This document shows, piece after piece, positions 24,181 through 31,655 of a stretch of DNA of 39,340 nucleotides (position 1 is its first letter; every line of letters starts with the position of its first letter). A model generated the notes under the pieces. It saw only the letters and a program-made list of their open reading frames with translations, was not told where the DNA came from and searched no databases. Origin of the DNA: Thalassococcus profundi (GTDB lineage Bacteria; Pseudomonadota; Alphaproteobacteria; Rhodobacterales; Rhodobacteraceae); contig NZ_QPMK01000028.1 of assembly GCF_003344785.1 (NCBI RefSeq), positions 1-39,340 of the forward strand, given 5' to 3'. A program made the position numbers and the translations under genes.

Positions 24181-25302
24181 TCAGCGCTCCAGCAGGACAC
24201 CGGCGGTGTCGGTGAAGGAGAGCCAGACGTTGTCCTCCCAGGTGATGTCGCGGCGCGACAGGCGCCGGGTGTTGGCGGTCTGCGCCTTCATCATCGTGCC
24301 GTCGGGCAGTTCCACGTGGTAGGTCGAAAGGTTGCCGAGATAGGCGATGTCGATGACGCGGCCCTGCAGCACGTTGGGCGCCTCGGGCTGTTCGGTCGAG
24401 ATCGCGACCTTTTCCGGCCGGATGGCGAAATGGCAGGTCTGCGAGGGCGAGAATGTCTTCTGCGTGGTGCCGATGATCGGCGGCTGGCCTTCTGCCCAGT
24501 CGATGCGCACCTTGTCGGCATCCTGGCTGGCGCGGCCTTGGATGATGTTCACGTCCCCGATGAAATCCGCCACATAGACGGTCTCGGGCGCTTCGTAGAT
24601 CACCGAGGGCGTGGCGACCTGGATGACCCGGCCCTCGTCCATCACCGCGACGCGGCTGGCCACGGTCATCGCTTCCTCCTGGTCGTGGGTGACGATCACG
24701 AAGGTGGTGCCGGTCTTTTCCTGGATGTCCATCAGCTCGAACTGCGTATCCTGGCGCAGCTTGGCATCGAGCGCGCCCAGGGGTTCGTCGAGCAGCAGCA
24801 GCTTGGGCGCCTTGGCGAGGCTGCGGGCGAGCGCGACGCGCTGGCGCTGGCCGCCGGAGATCTGGTGCGGCTTGCGTTTGGCGAATTTCGACAGGCGGGT
24901 GAGACGCAGCATCTCTTCGACACGGGCAGCGATGGCGTCCTTGTCCTGCCCCTCGCGGCGCAGGCCGAAGGCGATGTTGTCCCAGACCGACAGGTGCGGA
25001 AACAGCGCGTAGCTCTGGAACATCATGTTCACGGCGCGCTTGTTGGGCGGCACCGGGGCAATATCCTGCCCGGCCAGCAGGATGGTGCCGTGGGTCGGCG
25101 CCTCGAACCCTGCAAGCATGCGCATCATCGTCGTCTTGCCGCAGCCCGAGGGGCCCAGCAGCGCAAAGAATTCCTTTTGGTAGATATCCAGCGACAGGTT
25201 GTCGATGGCGACGAAATCACCGAATTTCTTGGTCACGCCCTTGAACTGGATCAGGGGTTTCTCGGTCGCATCTTCCCAAGGGGCAAAGACCTTCTGGCTC
25301 AT
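24181..25302 (-). CDS. potG: Polyamine ABC transporter ATP-binding protein PotG
   Basis: Predicted 373-residue ATPase. Walker A is GPSGCGKTT (50-58), the Q-loop lies in MMFQSYALFPH, the signature is ISGGQRQR (148-155), Walker B is LLLLDEP (168-174), and the H-loop is THDQEEA. Residues about 285-365 form a TOBE domain with the PotG-like IAYLGNLSTYHVEL segment. It drives polyamine import with PotF, PotH and PotI. It follows potF after 69 bases that contain a stable hairpin, so its level is probably lower than that of PotF. The closest match I recall is E. coli PotG rather than PotA. Confidence 0.94.
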   Translation of the reverse strand: MSQKVFAPWEDATEKPLIQFKGVTKKFGDFVAIDNLSLDIYQKEFFALLGPSGCGKTTMMRMLAGFEAPTHGTILLAGQDIAPVPPNKRAVNMMFQSYALFPHLSVWDNIAFGLRREGQDKDAIAARVEEMLRLTRLSKFAKRKPHQISGGQRQRVALARSLAKAPKLLLLDEPLGALDAKLRQDTQFELMDIQEKTGTTFVIVTHDQEEAMTVASRVAVMDEGRVIQVATPSVIYEAPETVYVADFIGDVNIIQGRASQDADKVRIDWAEGQPPIIGTTQKTFSPSQTCHFAIRPEKVAISTEQPEAPNVLQGRVIDIAYLGNLSTYHVELPDGTMMKAQTANTRRLSRRDITWEDNVWLSFTDTAGVLLER

Positions 25303-25328
25303 CGTACCATCCGCGCTTTTGGCATGAA

Positions 25329-25362
25329 AATCGGCCCGCGCAAGAGTGTCGCGCGGGCCGGT
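25329..25362 (-). terminator. Intercistronic hairpin between potF and potG (attenuator-like)
   Basis: Perfect 10-base arms at 25332-25341 and 25351-25360 with a nine-base loop. On the minus strand the hairpin is followed by ATTTTC. The position just after the binding-protein gene fits partial termination or mRNA protection, which raises PotF above the membrane parts in many ABC operons. Confidence 0.65.
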
Positions 25363-25371
25363 GGCGTCGGG

Positions 25372-26457
25372 TCAGACTCCGGATTTGATCTCGGTCCAGA
25401 GCCGGGTCACGGTACGCTGCACGCGCGGTGGATAGGGCGTCGTGGTGAAGAGATTGTCGAGCGTCTCCTGGTCCGGGTAGATCGCCGGATCGCCGATCAC
25501 GTCGTCGTTGAGATACTCCTGCGACGCCTTGTTGCCGTTGGCGTAATAGACGTAGTTCGACGCCGCGGCCATGTTCTCGGCATCCATGATGAAGTTCAGG
25601 AAGGTGTGTGCCGCTTCGGGGTTCGGCGCATCGACCGGAATCGCCATCTGGTCGAACCACATCTGTGCGCCTTCCTTGGGAATGATGTATTCCACGGTCA
25701 CGCCGTTGTCGGCTTCGGCCGCACGGTCACGGGCCTGCAGGATGTCGCCGGACCAGCCGACGGCCACGCAGATGTCGCCGTTGGCCAGCGCGTTGATGTA
25801 TTCCGACGAATGGAACTTCTGGATATCGCCGCGGATCGGCTCGTAGACCTCCATCGCGCGGGCGATGACTTCGGGATCGTGGCTGTCGGGGTCCTCGCCC
25901 AGATAGTTCAGCGCCGCCGGGATCATCTCGGCCGGGGCGTCAAGGAAATGCACGCCGCAGGAGGCCAGCTTTTCCATGTTGGCCGGATCGAACACCAGGT
26001 CCCAGGAGTTCATCGCGACGTCTTCGCCCAGGGCTTCCTTGACCTTGTCGACGTTCACGCCGATGCCGGTGGTGCCCCACATGTAGTTGATCGCGTATTC
26101 CTGGCCGGGGTCGTAGACGTCGGTGCGGTCGGTCACCACGTCCCACATGTTGTCGATGTTGGGCAGCTGGCTCTTGTCCAGCGGCTGGAAGGCGCCGGCC
26201 TGGATCTGACGCTGCAGGAAGGTGCCTGTCGGCACGACGACGTCGTAGCCCGACCCGCCAGCCAGCATCTTGGTTTCGAGCACCTCGTTGCTGTCGAACA
26301 CGTCGTAGATCAGGTCGATCCCGGTCTCCTGCTCGAATTGCGTCAGCAATTCTTCGTCAATGTAGTCGGACCAGTTGTAGACCCGGACCTCTTGCGCCTG
26401 GACCGCTGCGGCGGTCAGGGCGAGGGTCGCGGTTAAGCTCAGGACTGTTGTCTTCAT
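25372..26457 (-). CDS. potF: Putrescine/polyamine-binding periplasmic protein PotF
   Basis: Predicted 361-residue binding protein with a signal peptide (first about 21 residues, ending AAAVQAQ). It matches the PotF pattern: VYNWSDYID, YDVFDSNEVLE, GVHFLDAPAE, FHSSEYINALANGDICVAVGW and YYANGNKAS. Expected polyamine contacts are visible as Trp29, Ser30, Asp31 and Tyr32, Trp235 and Asp238, Asp269 and Tyr305. Cys167 and Cys230 fit the PotF disulfide. Two ATGs are adjacent; the second (26457) has better spacing to GGGAG. Transcription probably starts from a promoter overlapped by a TTTGATCAAA palindrome. It delivers polyamine to PotHI. Confidence 0.94.
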   Translation of the reverse strand: MKTTVLSLTATLALTAAAVQAQEVRVYNWSDYIDEELLTQFEQETGIDLIYDVFDSNEVLETKMLAGGSGYDVVVPTGTFLQRQIQAGAFQPLDKSQLPNIDNMWDVVTDRTDVYDPGQEYAINYMWGTTGIGVNVDKVKEALGEDVAMNSWDLVFDPANMEKLASCGVHFLDAPAEMIPAALNYLGEDPDSHDPEVIARAMEVYEPIRGDIQKFHSSEYINALANGDICVAVGWSGDILQARDRAAEADNGVTVEYIIPKEGAQMWFDQMAIPVDAPNPEAAHTFLNFIMDAENMAAASNYVYYANGNKASQEYLNDDVIGDPAIYPDQETLDNLFTTTPYPPRVQRTVTRLWTEIKSGV

Positions 26458-26500
26458 CATATGCTCCCGTTGGATGCGGAACGTTTGTCGTCCCGTCGTC

Positions 26501-26535
26501 CAGTGATTTTGATCAAATATCGCCGCCAAAGGCAA
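26501..26535 (-). promoter_or_regulatory. potF promoter region with TTTGATCAAA operator
   Basis: The 10-base palindrome TTTGATCAAA lies at 26508-26517 in the divergent potF/gntR gap. On the minus strand it overlaps a possible -10 (TATTTG, 26515-26520) whose -35-like CTGTTG lies 16 bases upstream. A closely related element recurs before the aminotransferase gene at 27307-27320. GntR/FCD regulators bind short palindromes of this kind, so the adjacent GntR protein is the likely binder. Confidence 0.55.
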
Positions 26536-26616
26536 CAACAGGATGTTTTCATGCCCGAAGAAGCGGTGCAAGATGGCGATGATCGCCTAGCACTTGAGCG
26601 CCCGGGGAGGTGACGC

Positions 26617-27288
26617 ATGGGAAATCAGGAGCCGGACACGGCGCTGCGCGATGGCGCGGGTCTGCCCGCGCACGAACGCGTCTACCGCAGGTTGCGCACC
26701 ATGGTGCTGTTCGGCGAGCTGGAGCCCGGCCAGGCGGTGACCATCCAGGGGCTGACCAACCAGCTGGGCGTGGGCATGACGCCGGTGCGCGAGGCGCTGC
26801 GCCGCCTGATCGCCGAAGGCGCGCTGGCGTTTCAGGACAATCGGCGCATCTGCGTGCCGGTTCTGGACGCCGCCGCGGTCGAACAGCTGGGACTGGCCCG
26901 CGCGGCGCTGGAGCCGGAACTGGCGCGGCGCGCGGCGACTCGGGCCACCGCTGACGACATCGCGCGGCTGCGCGCCACCGACGCGCGGCTCGACCGCGCC
27001 ATCGCCCGCGGCGACGTTGCAGGCTACCTGACGCAGAACCACCGCTTTCACGCCGAGCTCAACGCCATCGCCGAGGCGCCGATCCTGACCGACATGGTGG
27101 ACGGTCTGTGGCTGCGGTTCGGGCCGTCTCTGCGGGTCGTCTGCGGGCTTTTCGGCACGCGCAATCTGCCCGACCGTCACAAGGATTTGCTGGCGGCGCT
27201 CGACGCACGCGATTCCGCGGCCGCCGCCGAGGCCATGCATCAGGACGTGAGTCAGGGCATGGCGCAAATCCGCGCCGGCCTGGAGTGA
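26617..27288 (+). CDS. GntR family transcriptional regulator, FCD domain
   Basis: Predicted 223-residue regulator. The N-terminal winged helix-turn-helix is at 16-80 (HERVYRRLRTMVLFGELEPGQAV, LTNQLGVGMTPVREALRRLIAEG). The C-terminal FCD domain is at about 88-215, with candidate metal ligands His145, His188 and His208. FCD-type GntR proteins sense small carboxylates or amines. It is divergent from potF and 71 bases upstream of the aminotransferase gene. Shared TTTGATCA elements flank it on both sides, so it probably represses polyamine uptake and breakdown until an inducer is present; this is inference. Confidence 0.85.
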   Translation: MGNQEPDTALRDGAGLPAHERVYRRLRTMVLFGELEPGQAVTIQGLTNQLGVGMTPVREALRRLIAEGALAFQDNRRICVPVLDAAAVEQLGLARAALEPELARRAATRATADDIARLRATDARLDRAIARGDVAGYLTQNHRFHAELNAIAEAPILTDMVDGLWLRFGPSLRVVCGLFGTRNLPDRHKDLLAALDARDSAAAAEAMHQDVSQGMAQIRAGLE

Positions 27289-27293
27289 TTCGA

Positions 27294-27322
27294 TTGACCC
27301 GGAAATAATTTGATCATATTCT
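27294..27322 (+). promoter_or_regulatory. Aminotransferase promoter with TTTGATCA operator
   Basis: TTGACC (27294-27299) and TATTCT (27317-27322) lie 17 bases apart. The element AATTTGATCATATT (27307-27320) sits in the spacer and touches the -10. Its core TTTGATCA is shared with the potF palindrome. Confidence 0.55.
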
Positions 27323-27359
27323 GTCCGCCGACTCCCAGACACAAACGAAAGGTGCGGGC

Positions 27360-28763
27360 ATGACCCAGATCTCGAACCATATGCCGACCGCCGAGCTGCA
27401 GGCGCTCGATGCCGCCCACCACATGCATCCCTTCACCCACAACGCCGATCTTGGCGCCAAGGGCGCGCGGATCATCACCCGCGCCGACGGGGTGTGGCTG
27501 ACCGATTCCGACGGCAACCGCATTCTCGACGGGATGGCGGGGTTGTGGTGCGTGAACCTCGGCTACGGCCGGCAGGAACTGGTCGACGCGGCGACCCGGC
27601 AGATGCAGGAGCTGCCGTTCTACAACACCTTCTTCCAGACCTCGCACACGCCCGCCATCGCGCTGGCCGCGCGGCTGGCGGAATTGGCTCCGGGCGATCT
27701 GAACCACGTATTCTTTGCAGGCTCGGGGTCCGAGGCCAACGACACCAACCTGCGCATGGTCCGCACCTACTGGGCCGAAAAGGGCCAGCCGGAAAAGCAG
27801 GTCGTGATCTCGCGCTGGAACGCCTACCACGGCTCCTCGGTGGGCTCCGGCTCGCTCGGCGGCATGAAGGGGATGCACAGCCAGGGCGGTCTGCCGATTC
27901 CGGGTATCCATCACATCGACCAGCCCGACTGGTGGTCCGAAGGCGGCGACATGACACCCGAGGATTTCGGGCTGGAGCGCGCGCGCCAGCTTGAGACCGC
28001 GATCAAGGAGCTGGGCGCCGACAAGGTCGCGGCCTTCATCGCCGAACCGGTACAGGGTGCCGGCGGCGTGATCGTGCCGCCCGCCACCTACTGGCCCGAG
28101 ATCCAGCGCATCTGCCGCGAACACGACATCCTGCTGATCGCCGACGAGGTGATCTGCGGCTTCGGGCGCACCGGCAACTGGTTCGGCTCGCAGACGATGG
28201 AAATCACGCCCGACATCATGACCATCGCCAAGGGCCTATCCTCGGGATACCTGCCGATCGGCGGGTCGATCGTGTCCGACAGGATCGCCGAGGTCATCGG
28301 CAATGCCGAGTTCAATCACGGCTACACCTATTCCGGCCACCCGGTCGCTGCCGCCGTCGCGCTGGAGAACCTGCGGATCCTCGACGAAGAGGGCATCGTA
28401 ACCCGCGTCCGCGAGGAGACCGCGCCGTATCTGGCCGAAAAATTCCGGAGCCTCACTGACCACCCGCTGGTGGGCGAGGCGAAGATCGTCGGCATGATGG
28501 GCTCCATCGCCCTCACGCCGGACAAGGCGTCGCGGGCTGCCTTCGAGGCCGATGGCGGCACCGCGGGCTACATTTGCCGCGAGCGCTGCTTTGCCAACAA
28601 CCTGGTGATGCGGCACGTGGGCGACCGCATGATCATTTCGCCGCCGCTGGTGATTTCCCGCGAAGAGATCGACACCCTGATCGAACGCGCCTGGCAGAGC
28701 CTGGACGAGACCCATGCCAAGCTGCAGGCCGACGGGCTGATGAAGGCCCGCAAGGTGGCGTAG
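27360..28763 (+). CDS. Class III aminotransferase, putrescine/polyamine type (SpuC-like)
   Basis: Predicted 467-residue PLP enzyme. The cofactor lysine is Lys291 in IAKGLSSGYLPIGG, the pyridine-binding Asp is Asp262 in ADEVICGFGRTG, and GSGSEANDTNLRM (121-133) is the phosphate-binding loop. The N-terminal HHMHPFTHNADL resembles the SpuC group (polyamine:pyruvate aminotransferase); taurine or beta-alanine aminotransferases are close relatives. Context with potFGHI and a PuuB-like oxidase favours putrescine, cadaverine or spermidine as amino donor. AAAGG precedes the ATG at seven bases. It ends before a double hairpin facing the convergent gamma-glutamyltransferase gene. Confidence 0.86.
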   Translation: MTQISNHMPTAELQALDAAHHMHPFTHNADLGAKGARIITRADGVWLTDSDGNRILDGMAGLWCVNLGYGRQELVDAATRQMQELPFYNTFFQTSHTPAIALAARLAELAPGDLNHVFFAGSGSEANDTNLRMVRTYWAEKGQPEKQVVISRWNAYHGSSVGSGSLGGMKGMHSQGGLPIPGIHHIDQPDWWSEGGDMTPEDFGLERARQLETAIKELGADKVAAFIAEPVQGAGGVIVPPATYWPEIQRICREHDILLIADEVICGFGRTGNWFGSQTMEITPDIMTIAKGLSSGYLPIGGSIVSDRIAEVIGNAEFNHGYTYSGHPVAAAVALENLRILDEEGIVTRVREETAPYLAEKFRSLTDHPLVGEAKIVGMMGSIALTPDKASRAAFEADGGTAGYICRERCFANNLVMRHVGDRMIISPPLVISREEIDTLIERAWQSLDETHAKLQADGLMKARKVA

Positions 28764-28766
28764 AAA

Positions 28767-28832
28767 ATCCGGCGCGGCAGGCCGCGCCGGATGCCTCCGG
28801 CGGAGGTATTTTGAAACCGGAGAAGGGGCGGG
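28767..28832 (+). repeat. Double hairpin with repeat-like tail, copy D (bidirectional terminator region)
   Basis: A perfect inverted repeat with 12-base arms (28767-28778 and 28781-28792) is followed by CCTCC-GGC-GGAGG (28794-28806). The tail TATTTTGAAACCGGAGAAG (28807-28825) and GGGGCGGG come next. The layout equals copy C (two hairpins plus tail) and the second hairpin is nearly that of copy A, but the tail differs. It sits between convergent genes and could end transcription from the aminotransferase side through TATTTT. Confidence 0.7.
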
Positions 28833-28859
28833 CGCCGAGCGGTACCCGCCTTTCGTGTT

Positions 28860-30437
28860 TCAGTAGCCGATGGCGCAGCCGTCCTTGCGCGGGTCGGATG
28901 CGCCTTCGAGCACGCCGCTGTCGTGGATCAGGATCGCCTGCGCGCCGCCGATGGGGGTGTCGGGCACGACGACCTTGTGACCCATCTCGGCCAGCTCGCG
29001 GCGCACGCTTTCGGGATACCCCCGTTCGACTTGAAGCGTATCGCCTTCGGCAAAGCTGCGCGGTGCGTCGAGCGCAGCCTGCGGCGCCAGGCCGAAATCG
29101 GTCCAGTTGGTCATCATCCGGGCGTGGCCGCAGCTTTGGTACTGCCCGCCCATCACGCCGAAGGGCATGCTTACCCGGCCCTCGTCGCGGATGATCGCCG
29201 GGATGATCGTGTGCATCGGCCGTTTGCCGGGCGCCATCTCGTTCGGGTGCCCTTCGGTCAGCGAGAATCCCGCGCCGCGGTTCTGGAACAGGACGCCGAA
29301 CTTTTCCGACGCGATCCCCGAACCGAATCCGTGGAAGATCGAGTAGATCAGCGACACGGTCATGCGGTCGCGGTCGACGACGGTGATATAGATCGTGTCC
29401 TTGTGCACATGCTCGGAAATCTGTGTGGCCGAAGCCATCGCGCGCTTGGGGTCGATCAGCGCGGCAAGCTTTTGCGCGGTTTCCATCGACAGCATGTGAT
29501 CGAGCCGCGTCATGCTTGCGGGGTCGGACATGAACCGGTTGCGGGTGTCGTAGGCCAGTTTGGTGGCCTCGGCCTCGATATGGGCACGCTGGGTGCCGAA
29601 AGGATCCATCGACGCGAGATCGAATTGCGACAGGATGTTCAGCAGCAGCACCGCGGTGGCGCCTTGGCCGTTCGGCGGATGCTCGCAGAGCTCGCGGCCC
29701 TTGTAAGTGCCTGAAATTGGATCGTGGATCGTGGTCTGGCTGGCGGCGAAATCCTCGACCGTGTGCACCCCGCCGGCGGCGCGCAGGGCCGTGACCATAT
29801 CCTCGGCCACCTCGCCTTCGTAGAACCCGGCGCGGCCCGAGGCGGCGACGCGGCGCAGCACCTCGGCCTGGCCCGGGGCGCGAAAGATCTCGCCCTGCTT
29901 CGGGATCCCGCCGTTCAGGCGGAAGTGTTGCAGCGCATGGCCCTGAAGCCGCTCCTTGTCGTTTTCCCAGTCGAAGGCGACGCGCGGGGCGACCGGCAGG
30001 CCTTCGTCCATGTAACGGATCGCCGGGGCCAGGCTGTCGGCGATACCGAGCTTGCCCCATTTTTCCGACATCGTGCAGAAGGCATCGATGGCACCGGGGA
30101 TTGTGACGGCCTCGGGTCCGGCCACGGGCACCGTCTCGTGCCACTTGTCGCGCAGCGCTGCCGCGCTGGCGGCGGCGGGCGCCCGGCCCGAGCCGTTCAC
30201 CGCGATCACCTCGTCGCCACCCGCGGGCGAGATCAGTGCGAAGCAGTCGCCGCCGATACCGGTCATCTGCGGCTCTGCCAGCCCCAGGATCACCGCGCCG
30301 GCAATGGCCGCGTCCATTGCGTTGCCGCCGTCTTGAAGAATTCGGATCGCGGCCTGGGCCGCGACGGGATGAGAGGTGGCGCAGACGCCATTGGCGGCCA
30401 GCACGGGCGAGCGGCCCGGAAAGTGAAAGTCACGCAT
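28860..30437 (-). CDS. Gamma-glutamyltransferase family protein, no signal peptide
   Basis: Predicted 525-residue N-terminal-nucleophile enzyme. The autoprocessing and catalytic threonine fits Thr348 in HVHKDTIYITVVDRD, aligned to the TTHYSVVD region of classical enzymes. Arg85 in NGSGRAP would bind the glutamate carboxylate and MGGQYQ (429-434) the oxyanion region. The N-terminus (MRDFHFPGRSPVLAANG) has no signal peptide, unlike periplasmic GGT, so it is probably cytoplasmic. Next to polyamine genes it may hydrolyse gamma-glutamyl intermediates, though glutathione or cephalosporin-acylase-like activity is possible. It has its own promoter and an AAAGGGA ribosome site. Confidence 0.82.
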   Translation of the reverse strand: MRDFHFPGRSPVLAANGVCATSHPVAAQAAIRILQDGGNAMDAAIAGAVILGLAEPQMTGIGGDCFALISPAGGDEVIAVNGSGRAPAAASAAALRDKWHETVPVAGPEAVTIPGAIDAFCTMSEKWGKLGIADSLAPAIRYMDEGLPVAPRVAFDWENDKERLQGHALQHFRLNGGIPKQGEIFRAPGQAEVLRRVAASGRAGFYEGEVAEDMVTALRAAGGVHTVEDFAASQTTIHDPISGTYKGRELCEHPPNGQGATAVLLLNILSQFDLASMDPFGTQRAHIEAEATKLAYDTRNRFMSDPASMTRLDHMLSMETAQKLAALIDPKRAMASATQISEHVHKDTIYITVVDRDRMTVSLIYSIFHGFGSGIASEKFGVLFQNRGAGFSLTEGHPNEMAPGKRPMHTIIPAIIRDEGRVSMPFGVMGGQYQSCGHARMMTNWTDFGLAPQAALDAPRSFAEGDTLQVERGYPESVRRELAEMGHKVVVPDTPIGGAQAILIHDSGVLEGASDPRKDGCAIGY

Positions 30438-30464
30438 GTGAAGAAGTCCCTTTGTCCTGCGCGG

Positions 30465-30492
30465 ACAATAGGCATGCTGCGGGCGGGGTCAA
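30465..30492 (-). promoter_or_regulatory. Promoter of the gamma-glutamyltransferase gene
   Basis: On the minus strand TTGACC (30487-30492) and TATTGT (30465-30470) are 16 bases apart, with the expected start about 20 bases before the ATG. No TTTGATCA element is present, so it may be regulated separately from potF. Bases 30493-30759 hold no gene I can support; they contain an 11-base tandem repeat, GTCCGGCACAG, at 30684-30694 and 30698-30708. Confidence 0.55.
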
Positions 30493-30759
30493 TGATGGGG
30501 GGAAGTACCTCGACGCCGCGCACTGGGTGGGGGCTGTTAAGACGCGACGCCGAGGGAAGCTATATGCAGCTACAGGGCAAGGTATGACCGGGCTTTGCGG
30601 CGCCTTTGGGAAGCGAATGAGGCGATTCAAAGGCTTTTCGCAGTGGGGCGCCATATCGGGTCTTCATCGGCCGATCCGGCAGGGTCCGGCACAGACTGTC
30701 CGGCACAGGAAAACCGTCTGTGCGCCTGTTTTGAAGTCGCTTCGGAGAGCTGGTGCCTT

Positions 30760-31227
30760 TCAGGCGAGGCAATCGAGGTCCATGCGCAGGAACAGCCGGT
30801 TCCGCCCGTTCTTGCGGGTGTAGATCAGCTTGCTTGTCAGTCGGCGGATCAGGCACCAGCCAAAGCCGCCCTCGGGCAGCGTGGCGCGGCCGCCCGTGAG
30901 GGCCGGAAACGTCCCTGCCTTGGGCAACGCGCCTTCGGGATAGGGCTGGCCGCTGTCGATCAGCGTCACCTCGATCGCGCCGGACAGGTGAACAAGGCGC
31001 AGGACGATCTCGCCCGTTCCGGTGCCGCGATAGGCATGTTCGGCGATGTTGTTGAGCGATTCGGCGATCACCAGTTCGACCATGCCGCAGGTTCCGGGCC
31101 GCAGTCCCGCTTCCGCCAGCGCCGATCCGATGCGGACAAGGGCCGCGCGCACCGCGTCGGGGGTGCTGGCGAGGGTCAGGTGCAGGGGCGGCACGAGAGC
31201 CGGGGCGGGAAGCGCGGCGCCGGGCAT
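30760..31227 (-). CDS. Serine-kinase/anti-sigma type ATP-binding protein (RsbW-like HATPase)
   Basis: Predicted 155-residue protein made of one HATPase_c domain. The N box is ESLNNIAEHAY, the G1 box is IDSGQPYP and the G2 box is GGFGWCLIRRL. It lacks a histidine-kinase dimer domain, as in RsbW/SpoIIAB. The ATG shares one base with the stop of the upstream STAS gene (TGATG); a GTG one codon earlier is also possible. In known systems such a kinase phosphorylates its STAS partner and, when free, sequesters a sigma factor or other target. No sigma factor or PP2C phosphatase is adjacent. Confidence 0.83.
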   Translation of the reverse strand: MPGAALPAPALVPPLHLTLASTPDAVRAALVRIGSALAEAGLRPGTCGMVELVIAESLNNIAEHAYRGTGTGEIVLRLVHLSGAIEVTLIDSGQPYPEGALPKAGTFPALTGGRATLPEGGFGWCLIRRLTSKLIYTRKNGRNRLFLRMDLDCLA

Positions 31228-31565
31228 CACCCGGCCCTGCGCGCCAGTGCCGTCGGCACGTCCGGATAGATGGCAAAGATCGTGTCCATCCGGGTCAGGC
31301 GAAACACCTTTTCCACGTTCGGCGTCAGGCCCGACAGGTCCAGCCGCTGATGATCGTCAAGTTGCTTCATCGCGGCCACGATGGCGCCAAGCCCGCTGGA
31401 ATCGATGAAATCGACCTTGTGCAGATCCAGCAGGATGCGGTTCGGCCCCAGCGCGGTCAGCGCGCGCATCCGGTCCTTGAACTGGATCGCGACGGCGGCG
31501 TCGATTCGCGGGTCGTCGACGGTGACGGTCAGCTGGTCGTCGTTGGTCTGAGTGATAAGGTTCAT
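31227..31565 (-). CDS. STAS domain anti-sigma-factor antagonist
   Basis: Predicted 112-residue single STAS domain, about the length of SpoIIAA/RsbV. The phospho-acceptor loop is VDFIDSSGLGAIVAAMK, with Ser56 the likely phosphorylated residue. The frame is open upstream from a TTG, but the ATG at 31565 gives the normal N-terminus (MNLITQTNDDQLTVTV). It is followed by and coupled to the RsbW-like kinase gene, forming a partner-switching pair. The downstream target cannot be seen here; general stress, cell-envelope or type VI control are options seen in other bacteria. Confidence 0.85.
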   Translation of the reverse strand: MNLITQTNDDQLTVTVDDPRIDAAVAIQFKDRMRALTALGPNRILLDLHKVDFIDSSGLGAIVAAMKQLDDHQRLDLSGLTPNVEKVFRLTRMDTIFAIYPDVPTALARRAG

Positions 31566-31655
31566 GGCAGCCCGTCCAAAGCGAATGCGCGACAAGGCTA
31601 GACGCCAATCCTTACCATTCGGTATGCAGGATCAGGATCGGGAGGAGTGCACATC

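Noticed and set aside
28860-30437. Classical periplasmic gamma-glutamyltransferase
   Set aside because: The N-terminus has no hydrophobic signal segment, and no upstream in-frame start supplies one.
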